Shown piece after piece: positions 51,947-60,632 of a stretch of 64,000 nucleotides of DNA; within the stretch, counting starts at the first letter, position 1; each line of letters starts with the position of its first letter. Below the pieces are notes generated by a model. That model saw only the letters and a program-made list of their open reading frames with translations, was not told where the DNA came from and made no database searches. The stretch is taken from contig NZ_FLSP01000022.1 of the NCBI RefSeq assembly GCF_900091315.1, positions 50 to 64,049 on the forward strand. The letters are read 5' to 3'. The position numbers were made by a program, and so were the translations under genes. The DNA is from Streptomyces sp. DI166. GTDB taxonomy: Bacteria; Actinomycetota; Actinomycetes; Streptomycetales; Streptomycetaceae.

Positions 51947-53815
51947 ATGAACGTGTGGAGTTGCGGCGGCGACCCGGCGAGGCCCGGTGTGTGCGGTACC
52001 GGCGACGCCGGTGAGCTGGTGGGCCGCTCGCGGGAGTCCGCCGAGCTGGCGCGGCTGCTGACGGCGCACCGTCTGGTGACCGTGACCGGTAGGGCGGGCG
52101 TCGGCAAGAGCCGGCTGGCGACGGCGGTGGGCGCACGGTGGCCGCTGGTCCATGTGCACGGGCAGGGCGACTGCTCCAGGGCACTCACCGAGGTGCCGTC
52201 GACGGGTGTGCTCCTGCTCGACGACGTGGACCCGGTCCACCGGGCGACCGTGGGCCGGGTGCGGCGGCTGCTGGACGCCGCGCCCGGACTGCGGGTGCTG
52301 GTGACCGCACGGCAGGCCCTGGGCCTCGGCGAGGAACGGGTCCTGCGCCTGTCGCCGCTCGCCGCCACCGGTCCGGACGTTCCCCCGGCGGTGGACCTCT
52401 TCCTGCGCCGCGCCCGCGCCGCGTCGGACGGCTTCCGCGCCGAGGGCTCCGACCTGCGGGCGGTGGAACGGATCTGCCGCTCCCTCGAAGGGGTCCCGCT
52501 CGCCCTCGAACTGGCCGCGGAACAACTCGCGTTCCAGCGAGTGGGCGACCTCGCCGCGGTCCTGGAGGTCCACCAGTGCTGGCTGCACGGCGAGGGCCCC
52601 GCGCTGCGCCGTCACCGTTCCCTGCGGGCCACCGTGGGCGCCTCCTACGCGCTGTGCGAGCGCGAGGCGCGGATCGTGTGGGGCAGGGCCAGCGTCCTCG
52701 CCGGGGCGTTCGACGAGTCCACCGCCGCCTTCCTGTGCGGCGGCGGGGGCGTGGAGCCCCACCGAGTACCCTCGCTGCTCGCCGGGTTGGCGGCCATCAA
52801 CGTCCTCGAACCGGTCCGCGACCCCGGCGGACCGCGCCCTCCCCGCTACCGGATGACCCGCGCCGCACGGGACTTCGGCGCCGAACGGCTCCGGGCGGCC
52901 GGCGAGTGCGAGACCGCGCTGGAGCGCCGGGCCACTCATGCGCGGCAACTCGCCGCAACAGCCCAGCACTTGTGGGCCTCCGGCCGCCAGGACCAGGCGG
53001 TGGCGCTGGTCCAGGAGGAGCAGGAGGAGCTGACCGCCGTGCTGAACCAGGCCGTGCACCGCCCCGACCAGGGGGTCACGGCCCTGCAGACGGTCCTCGG
53101 CCTGTGGTTCTGGTGGGTGGTCTACGGCCGCGGCGAGCAGGGACTCGACTACCTGCTGCGGCTGCTGCCCCTGTGCCCGGAGGCCAACCCGGCTTCCAGG
53201 CACGGCCGTTGGCTGGCGGCCTGGCTCAGCGCGCGCCGCGATCCGCAGGCCGCCCGCATCCTGCTGGGCCCGGCCTGGCCGCAGGCGGTCCTGGCGGGCG
53301 ACACCACCACGATCGGGCAGATCGCGCATGTGCAGGGACTGATCGCGCTGCACGAAGGAGACCCGCGCGGCGCCGTCGAACACTTCGCCGAGTCCGCGCG
53401 CACCCTCCCCGCCCGCCCCGCCTACGGCCCCTCCCCCGCCGTCGCCCTGGCGACCCGGGCCGTGACCCAGACAGCCCTCGCCCCCGGCGCCGCCCGGCGC
53501 ACGGCCCGCCGCGCCCTGTCCCGACGGGAGATCCGCGATGACGCCTGGGGCACCCTTCTCGCCCGCTACGCCCTGGCCTACGTCGACCACCACCAGGGCC
53601 GCGACACCCGTGCGGCCGGCCGCGCCCGCCGCACGCTGGCCACCCTCGACCACGCCCCCGCCCTGCCGCACGGCCACGAGGCACTGCGCGCCCTGGTCAC
53701 GGACATCGAGTCGGGCACCCGGGACCGCCGCCCCCTCCCGCCCCTTCCCCGACCCCGCGGGGCCTCGACACCGGAGGTACCCACCGAGACCGCGAGCGGC
53801 ACGAGCCGCCGCTGA
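51947..53815 (+). CDS. AfsR-like P-loop ATPase without a DNA-binding domain
   Basis: A 622-residue STAND-type protein. The NTPase domain begins about residue 20 ([13 protein letters not shown]), with Walker [12 protein letters not shown] near 49 and Walker [10 protein letters not shown] near 87. A winged-helix-like linker and alpha-helical TPR-like repeats follow from about 330 to the end. This matches the COG3903/AfsR ATPase architecture. Neither an N-terminal SARP domain nor a C-terminal LuxR HTH is present: the tail is a short Pro/Arg/Thr-rich stretch. So it may act through a protein partner. The ATG at 51947 is chosen because the preceding 46 codons have no family resemblance. Confidence 0.75.
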   Translation: MNVWSCGGDPARPGVCGTGDAGELVGRSRESAELARLLTAHRLVTVTGRAGVGKSRLATAVGARWPLVHVHGQGDCSRALTEVPSTGVLLLDDVDPVHRATVGRVRRLLDAAPGLRVLVTARQALGLGEERVLRLSPLAATGPDVPPAVDLFLRRARAASDGFRAEGSDLRAVERICRSLEGVPLALELAAEQLAFQRVGDLAAVLEVHQCWLHGEGPALRRHRSLRATVGASYALCEREARIVWGRASVLAGAFDESTAAFLCGGGGVEPHRVPSLLAGLAAINVLEPVRDPGGPRPPRYRMTRAARDFGAERLRAAGECETALERRATHARQLAATAQHLWASGRQDQAVALVQEEQEELTAVLNQAVHRPDQGVTALQTVLGLWFWWVVYGRGEQGLDYLLRLLPLCPEANPASRHGRWLAAWLSARRDPQAARILLGPAWPQAVLAGDTTTIGQIAHVQGLIALHEGDPRGAVEHFAESARTLPARPAYGPSPAVALATRAVTQTALAPGAARRTARRALSRREIRDDAWGTLLARYALAYVDHHQGRDTRAAGRARRTLATLDHAPALPHGHEALRALVTDIESGTRDRRPLPPLPRPRGASTPEVPTETASGTSRR

Positions 53816-53834
53816 ACCGAGTGCCCTCCAGGCA

Positions 53835-54461
53835 TCACCGTTGATAGAGCTGCCACATGGACAACTCGTCGTCGTGCACGCGCAAGCGCTCAACCGCCTC
53901 GGCGAGACAGCGCTGTTGGGTGAGTTCGTAGAAGAGGAACATCGGCGCGAACACGCTGGCGTAGCCGAAAGGGGCGCCCTCGGGGGCGATGTAGGCGTCG
54001 GCGCCGGCGTCGAGGAAGGCGTCGGCCAGTGCGCGGTTCCCCGTCTCGCAGCCGTTGACGATCACGGTGCTGTCCGGGAGGCGGAGGTGTGCGCGCACCT
54101 GGTCGGGTCCGAGGGCACCGTTGAAGGGCTGGAACCGGGCCAGTTCCGCGGCGAGTTCGTCCATCAGGATGCGGCCCTCGTCACCGTGACAGGAGAGAAT
54201 CACGTACGGCGCGACCGCCCTGCCGCTGCCCAGGGCCGCCACCAGGTGGCGTGGCTGGCCGACGGGCAGGTAGTTCACCCGGACCCCGAAGACCTCCAGT
54301 GCGTCCCGCAGCGGCTTCCCGAACCCGCTCTCGATGTCGAGCAGATCGACTTCGGTCCAGGCCAGCCGCCCGGCCTGGACGTCACGGATACGCGAGGGTC
54401 GCTGAGTGGCGAGCCATGCCTGTTCCTCTTTGCCCGGTCCGTCTCCATGTACATGCGTCAC
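53835..54461 (-). CDS. Small caspase-like/CHAT-like protein with His-Cys dyad
   Basis: A 208-residue protein starting at GTG 54461. Two strand-loop motifs have the geometry of clan CD peptidases: YVILSCHGDEG near 106-116 with the candidate catalytic His, and VIVNGCETGNRALADAF near 147-163 with the candidate catalytic Cys. A third segment, DAYIAPEGAPFGYASVFAPMF, resembles the substrate-site strand. The N-terminal 90 residues are a smaller alpha/beta part. It lacks a signal peptide and other domains. It lies 17 bp downstream of a SUKH-family gene on the same strand, suggesting an operon. Function as a protease is inferred from motifs only. Confidence 0.7.
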   Translation of the reverse strand: MTHVHGDGPGKEEQAWLATQRPSRIRDVQAGRLAWTEVDLLDIESGFGKPLRDALEVFGVRVNYLPVGQPRHLVAALGSGRAVAPYVILSCHGDEGRILMDELAAELARFQPFNGALGPDQVRAHLRLPDSTVIVNGCETGNRALADAFLDAGADAYIAPEGAPFGYASVFAPMFLFYELTQQRCLAEAVERLRVHDDELSMWQLYQR

Positions 54462-54478
54462 GGGGCCAAGATGCCACC

Positions 54479-55003
54479 TCAGGCGGTGGCTTCGAAGAAC
54501 GGCCGCCACTCCGGACCGGGGTCGTGCGCGTACATGGTGGGGTCCTCGTTCCTGAGATACGCCAGCAGCCAGTCGCTGAACGGCATGTCGTGAGGGGTGT
54601 AGCTGAAGCTGTCCCACTCGTGCACGCCCACCGCCCAGGGTGCGGACGGGCTGTCCGGCACGCGCAGGAACACGGTCTCTCCTTGGGAGCAGGTCGCGAC
54701 CGGCAGCAGCTGCCCGGGCAGCGACCCGACCGTGTGGGGTGCGATCTCGTCCGCGCCGTCGCCCTCGTCCCAGAGCAGGATGGCCTCGCGGATCGTCTCG
54801 CCGAGGTCGCGGGTCGGATGTCCCGGGTGGTCCAGGTAGACCTGGTTGTTGATCACGACGGAGCCGTAGGCGTCGAGGATCTCTCGGAAGTCGGCGGGAA
54901 AGCGGACGTTGAGTTCGTGTTCCAGCCGTTCCCACGGAGCGGGGTCGGAGCAGTTGAAGCCGGGTTCTCCCAGCAGGGCTGTGATGTCGTCGAGGCTCGC
55001 CAT
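54479..55003 (-). CDS. SUKH superfamily (SMI1/KNR4) protein
   Basis: A 174-residue protein with the SMI1/KNR4 pattern: WERLEHELNVRFPADFREIL near 24-43 with the conserved Trp and Pro, DAYGSVVINN, a central LLPVATCSQGETVFLRV, and a C-terminal FSDWLLAYL near 145. Members of this family often act as immunity proteins against contact or polymorphic toxins, but many are of unknown role. The ATG at 55003 is the first good start. It is directly upstream of the caspase-like gene. No toxin-type gene is visible nearby unless the downstream protein is the target. Confidence 0.85.
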   Translation of the reverse strand: MASLDDITALLGEPGFNCSDPAPWERLEHELNVRFPADFREILDAYGSVVINNQVYLDHPGHPTRDLGETIREAILLWDEGDGADEIAPHTVGSLPGQLLPVATCSQGETVFLRVPDSPSAPWAVGVHEWDSFSYTPHDMPFSDWLLAYLRNEDPTMYAHDPGPEWRPFFEATA

Positions 55004-55019
55004 GACCGGAAGGCTACGG

Positions 55020-55054
55020 CCCGCTGCTCCGCCGGTGATCGGCGGAGCAGCGGG
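55020..55054. terminator. Perfect 15-bp hairpin terminator after the pectate lyase
   Basis: CCCGCTGCTCCGCCG (55020-55034) pairs perfectly with CGGCGGAGCAGCGGG (55040-55054) across GTGAT. It lies 17 bp downstream of the lyase stop (leftward transcription). Confidence 0.88.
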
Positions 55055-55071
55055 TGGTGTCTTATGGGCAC

Positions 55072-56616
55072 TTACGAGGCGTACGTCTCGAACTCGGCGA
55101 CCTTCGGGGTGCCGTTGGAGCTTGTGATCTCGAAGGTGATCTTCTTCAGGGAGGTCTGCGCGAAGGAGATCGCTCCCGCGCCGCTGCCCGAGGTGAGGAC
55201 GGCGCCGGTGTCGGCGTTCAGCAGGCGCCAGGAGCCGACGGCGCCGGTGGACCCGGCGGCCTCGCGGATGTTGACGCTGCTCACCGTGGTGGCGGAGCCC
55301 CACTTGATGGAGATGGAGCCGGTGGAGCCGCTCGGTGACCAATAGGTGCTCATGTTTCCGTCGCGGACGTTGCCGTAGCTCGTGCCGTCGGCCTTACTGG
55401 AGCCGTCGGAGCCCGCGCCGATGCTGAGGTTGGTGCCGCTGGGCTCGGTCGGTGTGGGGGTGGTGGGGGTCGGAGTGGGCGTGGTCGGGGTCGGACTCGG
55501 CGTCTGCGGGGTGCAGTTGCCGTCGGACACCTTCAGCCCGGTGTTGGCGCCCGCCGTGCGGCTCACGACGTCGGGCACGCAGGTGGCGGCGTCGAGGGTG
55601 TAGGCGTACGGAATGGAGACCGTGGTGTTGGAGGTCGGGTTCGGACCCGCGGGGTAGTTCTTCGACCCGGTGGAGGACCAGGTCACGTTGTCGAAGACGT
55701 TGCCGCTGACCTGCCAGTAGCCGCGCTCGTCGGTGTAGAAGGTGCCGAGGACGTCCTTGGAGTCCTCGAAGTAGTTGTTGTCCACCTTGGCCTTGGCGCC
55801 GGCGCGGGAGTTGATGCCGGACTCGTTCAGGCTCTTGTAGTGGTTGTTGTAGGCGTGTGCCGTGCCGCCGCGGAGCAGGGGCGCGCGGGAGTCGATGTTG
55901 CTGTACAGGTTGTGATGGAACGTCACATAGCCGTTGGACAGGTCGCTTTCGCTGGATCCGATCAGTCCGCCGCGGCCGGAGTTGCGCAGGATGCTGTATG
56001 ACAGGGTCACGTACTGGGTGTTGTCCTTCATGTCGAAGAGACCGTCGTAGCCCTCCGACTCACCGCCGGACGCCTCCAGGGTGACGTGGTCGACCCAGAC
56101 GTTGCGGACGTCGCTCTCCATGCCGATGGCGTCGCCGCCGTTGGAGGTGGGCGAGCCGGACTTCTTCACGTTCCGCACGGTGACGTTCTGGATGATGATG
56201 TTGCTGGATTCACGGATGTGGATGCCCAGTTGATCGAAGACGGCACCGCCGCCGACGCCGACGATGGTGACGTTGCTGATCTGCTTGAGCTCGATCACGC
56301 CCGCGGCGGTGTTGCAGCTGTCGCCCGACACCTTCGCGGTGTTGCCGTGGTTGATGGTGCCCTCGACCTGGATCACGACGGGCGTACTGCTGCTGGCCCG
56401 CCCGCACAGCGCCGCGTGGATCTGAGTGCCGGTGGTGGCCTTGACGGTCTGTCCGCCGGCGCCGCCGGTGGTGCCGCCGTTCTGGGTGGCGTAGCCGGTC
56501 GCTCCGCTGGTCGCGGCGGATGCCGCGGGCATGGACAGCGCGGCGATCCCCGCCGCAGCCCCGAGGGCGAGCGCGGCCGAGACCGCGGACAGGCGTAGGG
56601 CGAGAGGTCTTTTCAT
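55072..56616 (-). CDS. Secreted pectate lyase (PL1) with C-terminal carbohydrate-binding domain
   Basis: A 514-residue extracellular enzyme that cleaves polygalacturonate by beta-elimination with calcium. AGGAGA is six bases before the ATG at 56616. A Sec signal peptide ends near SAASA at residue 35. The PL1 beta-helix (about 40-355) holds the family motifs VWVDHVTL near 178 and SRAPLLRGGTAHAYNN near 245, with the catalytic Arg. A Thr/Pro linker (PTPTPTTPTPTPTTP) near 385 leads to a discoidin-like domain of about 120 residues (TYWSPSG, ISIKWGSATTVSSVNI). Likely induced by plant pectin through the LacI-type site upstream. It fits a soil or plant-associated lifestyle. Confidence 0.95.
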   Translation of the reverse strand: MKRPLALRLSAVSAALALGAAAGIAALSMPAASAATSGATGYATQNGGTTGGAGGQTVKATTGTQIHAALCGRASSSTPVVIQVEGTINHGNTAKVSGDSCNTAAGVIELKQISNVTIVGVGGGAVFDQLGIHIRESSNIIIQNVTVRNVKKSGSPTSNGGDAIGMESDVRNVWVDHVTLEASGGESEGYDGLFDMKDNTQYVTLSYSILRNSGRGGLIGSSESDLSNGYVTFHHNLYSNIDSRAPLLRGGTAHAYNNHYKSLNESGINSRAGAKAKVDNNYFEDSKDVLGTFYTDERGYWQVSGNVFDNVTWSSTGSKNYPAGPNPTSNTTVSIPYAYTLDAATCVPDVVSRTAGANTGLKVSDGNCTPQTPSPTPTTPTPTPTTPTPTEPSGTNLSIGAGSDGSSKADGTSYGNVRDGNMSTYWSPSGSTGSISIKWGSATTVSSVNIREAAGSTGAVGSWRLLNADTGAVLTSGSGAGAISFAQTSLKKITFEITSSNGTPKVAEFETYAS

Positions 56617-56759
56617 GGTCGTCTCCTGGCGTGTGCGTGGTACGTCCGATGCGTGGTGCGGGCGTTGCACGGTGCCTGGTTCCGTGGCGCGGTGATCCGC
56701 GCGGAGGGCACCCGGCCGACTGCCGGGAAGGGGATTCCCGGGGCGGCTCCGGCGAGCGG

Positions 56760-56771
56760 GAAAGCGCTTTC
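56760..56771. promoter_or_regulatory. Perfect LacI-family-type palindrome before the pectate lyase gene
   Basis: GAAAGCGCTTTC is a perfect 12-bp palindrome with the central CG typical of LacI/GalR operators. It is 144 bp upstream of the lyase start. The spacer 56617-56976 holds no gene I can support; it contains the promoters of the lyase and of the divergent reductase. Confidence 0.6.
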
Positions 56772-56976
56772 TGGCGGGAGACGATAGGGGCGGGCCGAGC
56801 GACTGACAAGACCATGGACGGAATCTCGTTCACATTCTCGAACGATTACGAGGTTGAAGGGCTGGGCGGAGCTTCGCGTGCGAGGCTGTGTATGTCGGGG
56901 GACGCCTGCGTGGAAGCCGCCCGCCGAGCCGCTGCGCCCGGACGGACCAGGACGAGGACGAGGAGTGTAGTTACCG

Positions 56977-57597
56977 ATGACGGCGCCAACGACCAGAGTG
57001 ATCAGCGACATCACGATCTCGGCGGACGGGTACGCGGCCGGGCTCAACCAGAGCGAGGAGCGCCCCTTCGGCGACGACGGAGGCGACGGCTCCGGGGCCG
57101 TGCTGCACAGCTGGATGTTCGACCGGTCCGAGGAGAACCAGGCGGAGATCGAGCAGTTGGGCGGCGCCGGGGCCTACATCATGGGGCGCAACATGTTCGG
57201 CCCCGTACGCGGACCGTGGGACCGCCCCTGGAACGGCTGGTGGGGCGAGAGTCCCCCCTTCCACGTCCCGGTGTTCGTCCTCACCCACCACCCGCGCGAG
57301 CCCCAGCCGATGGAGGGCGGCACGACGTTCCACTTCGTCACCGACGGAATCACTTCCGCGCTGGAGCAGGCGAAGGCGGCGGCGGGCGACGGCGACGTCC
57401 TGATCCACGGCGGCGCGACAACGATCAACCAGTACCTCGCGGCCGGCCTGATCGAGGAACTCCGTCTGCACATCGTGCCGTTGACCATCGGCGCGGGTTC
57501 CCGCCTCTTCGAGGACGTACCGCCCCTTCGGCTGACCCAGGTCAGCTCACGCGCCGCGACCCAGGTCACCCACGTGACGTATCGTGTCGACTCCTGA
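56977..57597 (+). CDS. RibD-C/dihydrofolate-reductase-like protein
   Basis: A 206-residue protein of the RibD C-terminal / bacterial DHFR-like family. It begins with the family pattern RVISDITISADGYAAG, then GAYIMGRNMFGPVRGPW near 68 and the NADPH-side glycine motif DVLIHGGATTINQYLAAGLI near 138, followed by ELRLHIVPLTIGAGSRLFE. The ATG at 56977 follows GAGGAG at a rather long spacing. These proteins are probably NADPH-dependent reductases; the substrate is unknown. It stands alone with its own promoter. Confidence 0.88.
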   Translation: MTAPTTRVISDITISADGYAAGLNQSEERPFGDDGGDGSGAVLHSWMFDRSEENQAEIEQLGGAGAYIMGRNMFGPVRGPWDRPWNGWWGESPPFHVPVFVLTHHPREPQPMEGGTTFHFVTDGITSALEQAKAAAGDGDVLIHGGATTINQYLAAGLIEELRLHIVPLTIGAGSRLFEDVPPLRLTQVSSRAATQVTHVTYRVDS

Positions 57598-57641
57598 ACG
57601 GGACCCGCCTCGTTCATCGACGGCACAACTGGGGGAGCACG

Positions 57642-57806
57642 ATGGGCTCGGACGCCACATGGCAGGACGCCGTCCTGAGCGCCATCCTCATCGGCTCCGT
57701 CCCGATCCTCGTCGGAGGACCGGTACTCCTGTCCGTCATCGGGCTGACGGTGTGGGTGTCGAGGCGGGTGCGTTCACGGAACGGCAGTCGTCCCACAGAC
57801 CACTGA
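57642..57806 (+). CDS. Single-TM small membrane protein
   Basis: A 54-residue protein behind GGGGGAG and ATG 57642. One long hydrophobic segment (LSAILIGSVPILVGGPVLLS, then VIGLTVWV) is followed by a basic tail SRRVRSRNGSRPTDH, which predicts an outside N-terminus and cytosolic C-terminus. It is convergent with the cupin gene, 13 bp apart. No family recognised. Confidence 0.6.
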   Translation: MGSDATWQDAVLSAILIGSVPILVGGPVLLSVIGLTVWVSRRVRSRNGSRPTDH

Positions 57807-57819
57807 TCGCTCCGCGCCC

Positions 57820-58338
57820 CTACTCCGCCCCCTCGTCGAAGTCCTCGACGAAGTAGCTGTCGTGCCGTACGCGGAACCGCTTCAGTTCCTCGCTGCCGCG
57901 TTGGGCCATTTCGGCGACGCGCTCGAAGTACTCCTCGCGAGGGGCGCCCGGGGAGAAGAGCATGAGCATGGACATGGGGGCGTCGGAGGTGTTCCTGAAG
58001 GCGTGCAGGCCGCCGACGGGGACGTAGAGGAAGTCGCCGGTACGGCCGGTGACCCACTTGTCGCCGTTGTAGAGCTCCAGCTCGCCGGAGAGGATGTAGA
58101 AGGACTCCGACATCGCCTTGTGAAAGTGGGTCTTGGGGCCTCCGGCGCGGGCGGCCAAGTCCACCTTGTACAGGCCGAATTCGCCGCCGGTCGAGAGTTG
58201 GGTGGCGAGATAGCTCGTCGTTCCCGCGGGTGAGGAGAGGTCCGGAGGCGTGTCCGCCGGGCGGAACACCGCGTTCACCTCTCCCCTGTCACCGTGGTAG
58301 CGGGGCTCCGGGTAGGTCAGGTCCTCGGGGTACGACAT
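57820..58338 (-). CDS. Cupin-domain protein
   Basis: A 172-residue protein with one conserved cupin barrel. Motif 1 is KTHFHKAMSESFYILSGELE near 82-101, giving His, His and Glu ligands. Motif 2 is GDFLYVPVGGLHAFRN near 112-127, giving the third His. A metal site is therefore intact. AAGGAG lies nine bases before the ATG at 58338. The C-terminal helix FERVAEMAQRGSEELKRF follows. Members act as dioxygenases, isomerases or binding proteins; nothing here narrows it down. Confidence 0.85.
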   Translation of the reverse strand: MSYPEDLTYPEPRYHGDRGEVNAVFRPADTPPDLSSPAGTTSYLATQLSTGGEFGLYKVDLAARAGGPKTHFHKAMSESFYILSGELELYNGDKWVTGRTGDFLYVPVGGLHAFRNTSDAPMSMLMLFSPGAPREEYFERVAEMAQRGSEELKRFRVRHDSYFVEDFDEGAE

Positions 58339-58510
58339 GGCGTGCGCTCCTTCTGGCTCGTCCGGTACCGCAAGCCTGCTCCCCTCCCCGGGCAGGGGCA
58401 TCGGCCGTCCGGATGATCTTGGAGGAACCCGAGGCCGAGGGCCTTCGGCCTAGGTCGGGGTGGTCGTGACGGAGTCCCGGTTGGCCCCGCTCATACGCTC
58501 GTCATCGCCG

Positions 58511-58705
58511 TCACACGCCCCAGGCGCGGGTCTTGTCCAGATGCTCGATCAGTTGCGTCTCCGACCGGAGCAGCCGTTCCCTGTGCTCGGGAGGCAGCGT
58601 CGCCAGGGCGTCGACGAGCCGTTGTGCCCGGGGTATATGGACCATGTTCGCCGCATACACGCGACAGCCGGAGCACCAGGCGAGCCCGACGCAGCGCTCG
58701 TACAC
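58511..58705 (-). CDS. Small zinc-ribbon-type protein, N-terminal part without a start codon
   Basis: From the GTG at 58705 this encodes 64 residues with ERCVGLAWCSGCR near the N-terminus and a helical C-terminal half (LATLPPEHRERLLRSE). The same frame continues upstream for about 37 codons of protein-like sequence (KSGTWETVRDGDRRICAACG) that carries the first CxxC of what looks like a four-Cys zinc ribbon. It then meets a TGA with no ATG, GTG or TTG in between. So either an unusual start is used, the gene is damaged, or there is a sequence error. Function unknown. Confidence 0.55.
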   Translation of the reverse strand: MYERCVGLAWCSGCRVYAANMVHIPRAQRLVDALATLPPEHRERLLRSETQLIEHLDKTRAWGV

Positions 58706-58866
58706 CGCGGAGTCGGGCGGATGGAAACGGTACTGGTAGGAGCGGACAGGCGTGCCGCAGGCGGCGCAGATCCGGCGGTCACCGTCCCGGACGGTCTCCC
58801 AGGTGCCGGACTTCGTCCATCGCCGCCGAGCGGTATGTGCTCTTCAAGTCGTCATGGCGAGCACTA

Positions 58867-59139
58867 TCACTCGTCGACGAGCCCGAAGCCCACCGCGAAT
58901 CCCTCCAGGAACTCCCGCCGCGCTGGGTTCTGTTCCGCCGCCGCCATCGTGTCGAGCAGGTGCAGCAGTTCGGTGCGTTGGTCGTCGGTCAGTTGGGTCG
59001 CCCAGTGCGCGATGCCCTCCAGCACCTTGACGGCGTCGTCCGGATGCATCTGCTCGTCCTCGCAACTCTCCACGAACCAGAGCACGTCGACGAAGGCCTC
59101 GGCCATGGCTCGGGTGAGGGAGGGGTATACGGCGGTCAC
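58867..59139 (-). CDS. Small acidic helical protein, unknown
   Basis: A 90-residue protein rich in Glu, Asp, Leu and Ala with no Cys pair or membrane segment; mostly helical (LTRAMAEAFVDVLWFVESCE, DDAVKVLEGIAHWATQL, REFLEGFAVGFGL). I choose the GTG at 59139 because GGAG stands six bases upstream. An alternative GTG at 59184 adds 15 residues but has no clear ribosome site. No family recognised. Confidence 0.6.
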   Translation of the reverse strand: MTAVYPSLTRAMAEAFVDVLWFVESCEDEQMHPDDAVKVLEGIAHWATQLTDDQRTELLHLLDTMAAAEQNPARREFLEGFAVGFGLVDE

Positions 59140-59277
59140 GTCTGTCTCCAAGGTCGTGGGTCCCTGCCATTGAACCCTTGTCACCGACGGACCAGGGCAC
59201 CACGTAGTGAATCAGCCCGCACAGGGCGTGCGGACTCCCACCGTGCCCCGGTCCGCGCCGTGGGAGTTAAGTACTGC

Positions 59278-60375
59278 ATGAATCCGTACAACACCCCGCC
59301 CGTGTCGTGCCCTTGGTGGAGGACCACACCTGCCGTCCTGGGCCTCCTCGTCCTGATCGCCCTGTTCGGCACTTTCAGCTACACCCTGGGCTTCTTCGTG
59401 ATGATCGCGGCTGTCGTGGCCGTGTGGGTCGTCGCTCCGTGGCGCAAGCGCGCGAAGCTCGGTGCGACGCTCGGCGCCCTGGTGCTCCTGACGATCGGCG
59501 GAGAGGTGGGTGCGCGCCTCGACCACGACCCCGCACCCACCACCGATGCCAAGTCAGCGGATCCGAGCCGAGTAAGCACCGACGCGGCCTCCCCGTCCCC
59601 GCTCGCCGATTTTGCCGGGCAACCCCTGCACAAGGCCGAAGAGCGGGCACGTTCTGCCGGCTACCGCGCGGGCCACCACGACGCTGCCGAAGACGGGCGC
59701 ACGATCTTCATGCGGTCCTTGTGGACCGTGTGCTTCCAGAAGGCCGACACAGCCACGAAGACCGTCGACTTCGCGGCTGTCAGAACCGGCGAGCCCTGCC
59801 CCGCGAAGGACGGCGCCCCACTTCCCTGGCCGAAGATGCCGGACGTCGTCGGCGCCACCTACGACGCGGCCGTCGAGGAACTGGAACAGGCCGACATCGA
59901 CCTCGACAGCGTCACACTCGACGACGTCTACCTCGATGTCGACGCTCCGTCCGTGGACGAAGCAGCGGAGAACGGCCATGAGTGGCGGGTCTGCTTCCAG
60001 TCCCCGGACGAGGGAACCAGCGTCCCCTCCGACACCATCGTCCATCTCGACCTGGGCCGGTGGACCGACGCGGACCTCGTCCAACGCTGCCCTTCCCAGA
60101 AGGACACGACCTACAAGATCCCGGCCAACGATCCCGACTACGCCGATGACAACGGCGACAGCAGCGCCAACGCTGACAGCGGCAGTCGTATCGGAGGCGG
60201 TGGGTCGACCGACGGGGATTCGTCGTCCTCCGGCGGTTCCGAAGGAGGCAGCGCGGGCACCGTCCACCCCGGTGCGTTCTGTTCCCCCTCCGGAGCGACC
60301 GGCACTTCCAGGACCGGAAAGCCGATGGTCTGCGGGCCCGGTTCCGACGGCCGCGACCGTTGGCGGAGTGCCTGA
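59278..60375 (+). CDS. Membrane-anchored protein with two PASTA-like domains
   Basis: A 365-residue protein. Two close hydrophobic helices (AVLGLLVLIALFGTFSYTL and GFFVMIAAVVAVWVV), a basic stretch (PWRKRAKLGA), a third (TLGALVLLTIGGEVGA), then an external part. It contains two similar Cys-paired PASTA-like units: about 105-180 (FAGQPLHKAEERARSAGYRA ... CF ... PCP) and 185-280 (PDVVGATYDAAVEELEQADI ... CF ... RCP). PASTA domains bind peptidoglycan or muropeptides. A Ser/Gly/Asp-rich linker and a short Cys-containing tail follow. No kinase domain is present. Start ATG 59278 after GGGAG. Confidence 0.75.
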   Translation: MNPYNTPPVSCPWWRTTPAVLGLLVLIALFGTFSYTLGFFVMIAAVVAVWVVAPWRKRAKLGATLGALVLLTIGGEVGARLDHDPAPTTDAKSADPSRVSTDAASPSPLADFAGQPLHKAEERARSAGYRAGHHDAAEDGRTIFMRSLWTVCFQKADTATKTVDFAAVRTGEPCPAKDGAPLPWPKMPDVVGATYDAAVEELEQADIDLDSVTLDDVYLDVDAPSVDEAAENGHEWRVCFQSPDEGTSVPSDTIVHLDLGRWTDADLVQRCPSQKDTTYKIPANDPDYADDNGDSSANADSGSRIGGGGSTDGDSSSSGGSEGGSAGTVHPGAFCSPSGATGTSRTGKPMVCGPGSDGRDRWRSA

Positions 60376-60632
60376 CCCGCGCCCCCACGCCCGAGCACAG
60401 CGGCACACCTGCCGGACCCACCCCCTCCGGCCGGTTCGTTCACACGGGGGCTTTCCGTAGGTATTGCGTGGGTCTGCGTGGAGATCGGGGCCGTAGTGGC
60501 TAGCCTCGCGCCCGCGGTGGGTGATCCGCCCCCGCTTGGACGAGGAGAAGCGCGATTACCGACTCACAGCCCGAACCGACCGGTCACACCGCCTCCGGCG
60601 AGCAGCGGCAGGAGGGGGACCACCTCCGGGAT

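Noticed and set aside
53835..54935. A 366-residue version of the caspase-like protein starting at 54935
   Set aside because: The N-terminal 158 residues overlap the SUKH gene in another frame and are Arg/Pro-rich; the GTG at 54461 begins the protein-like part.
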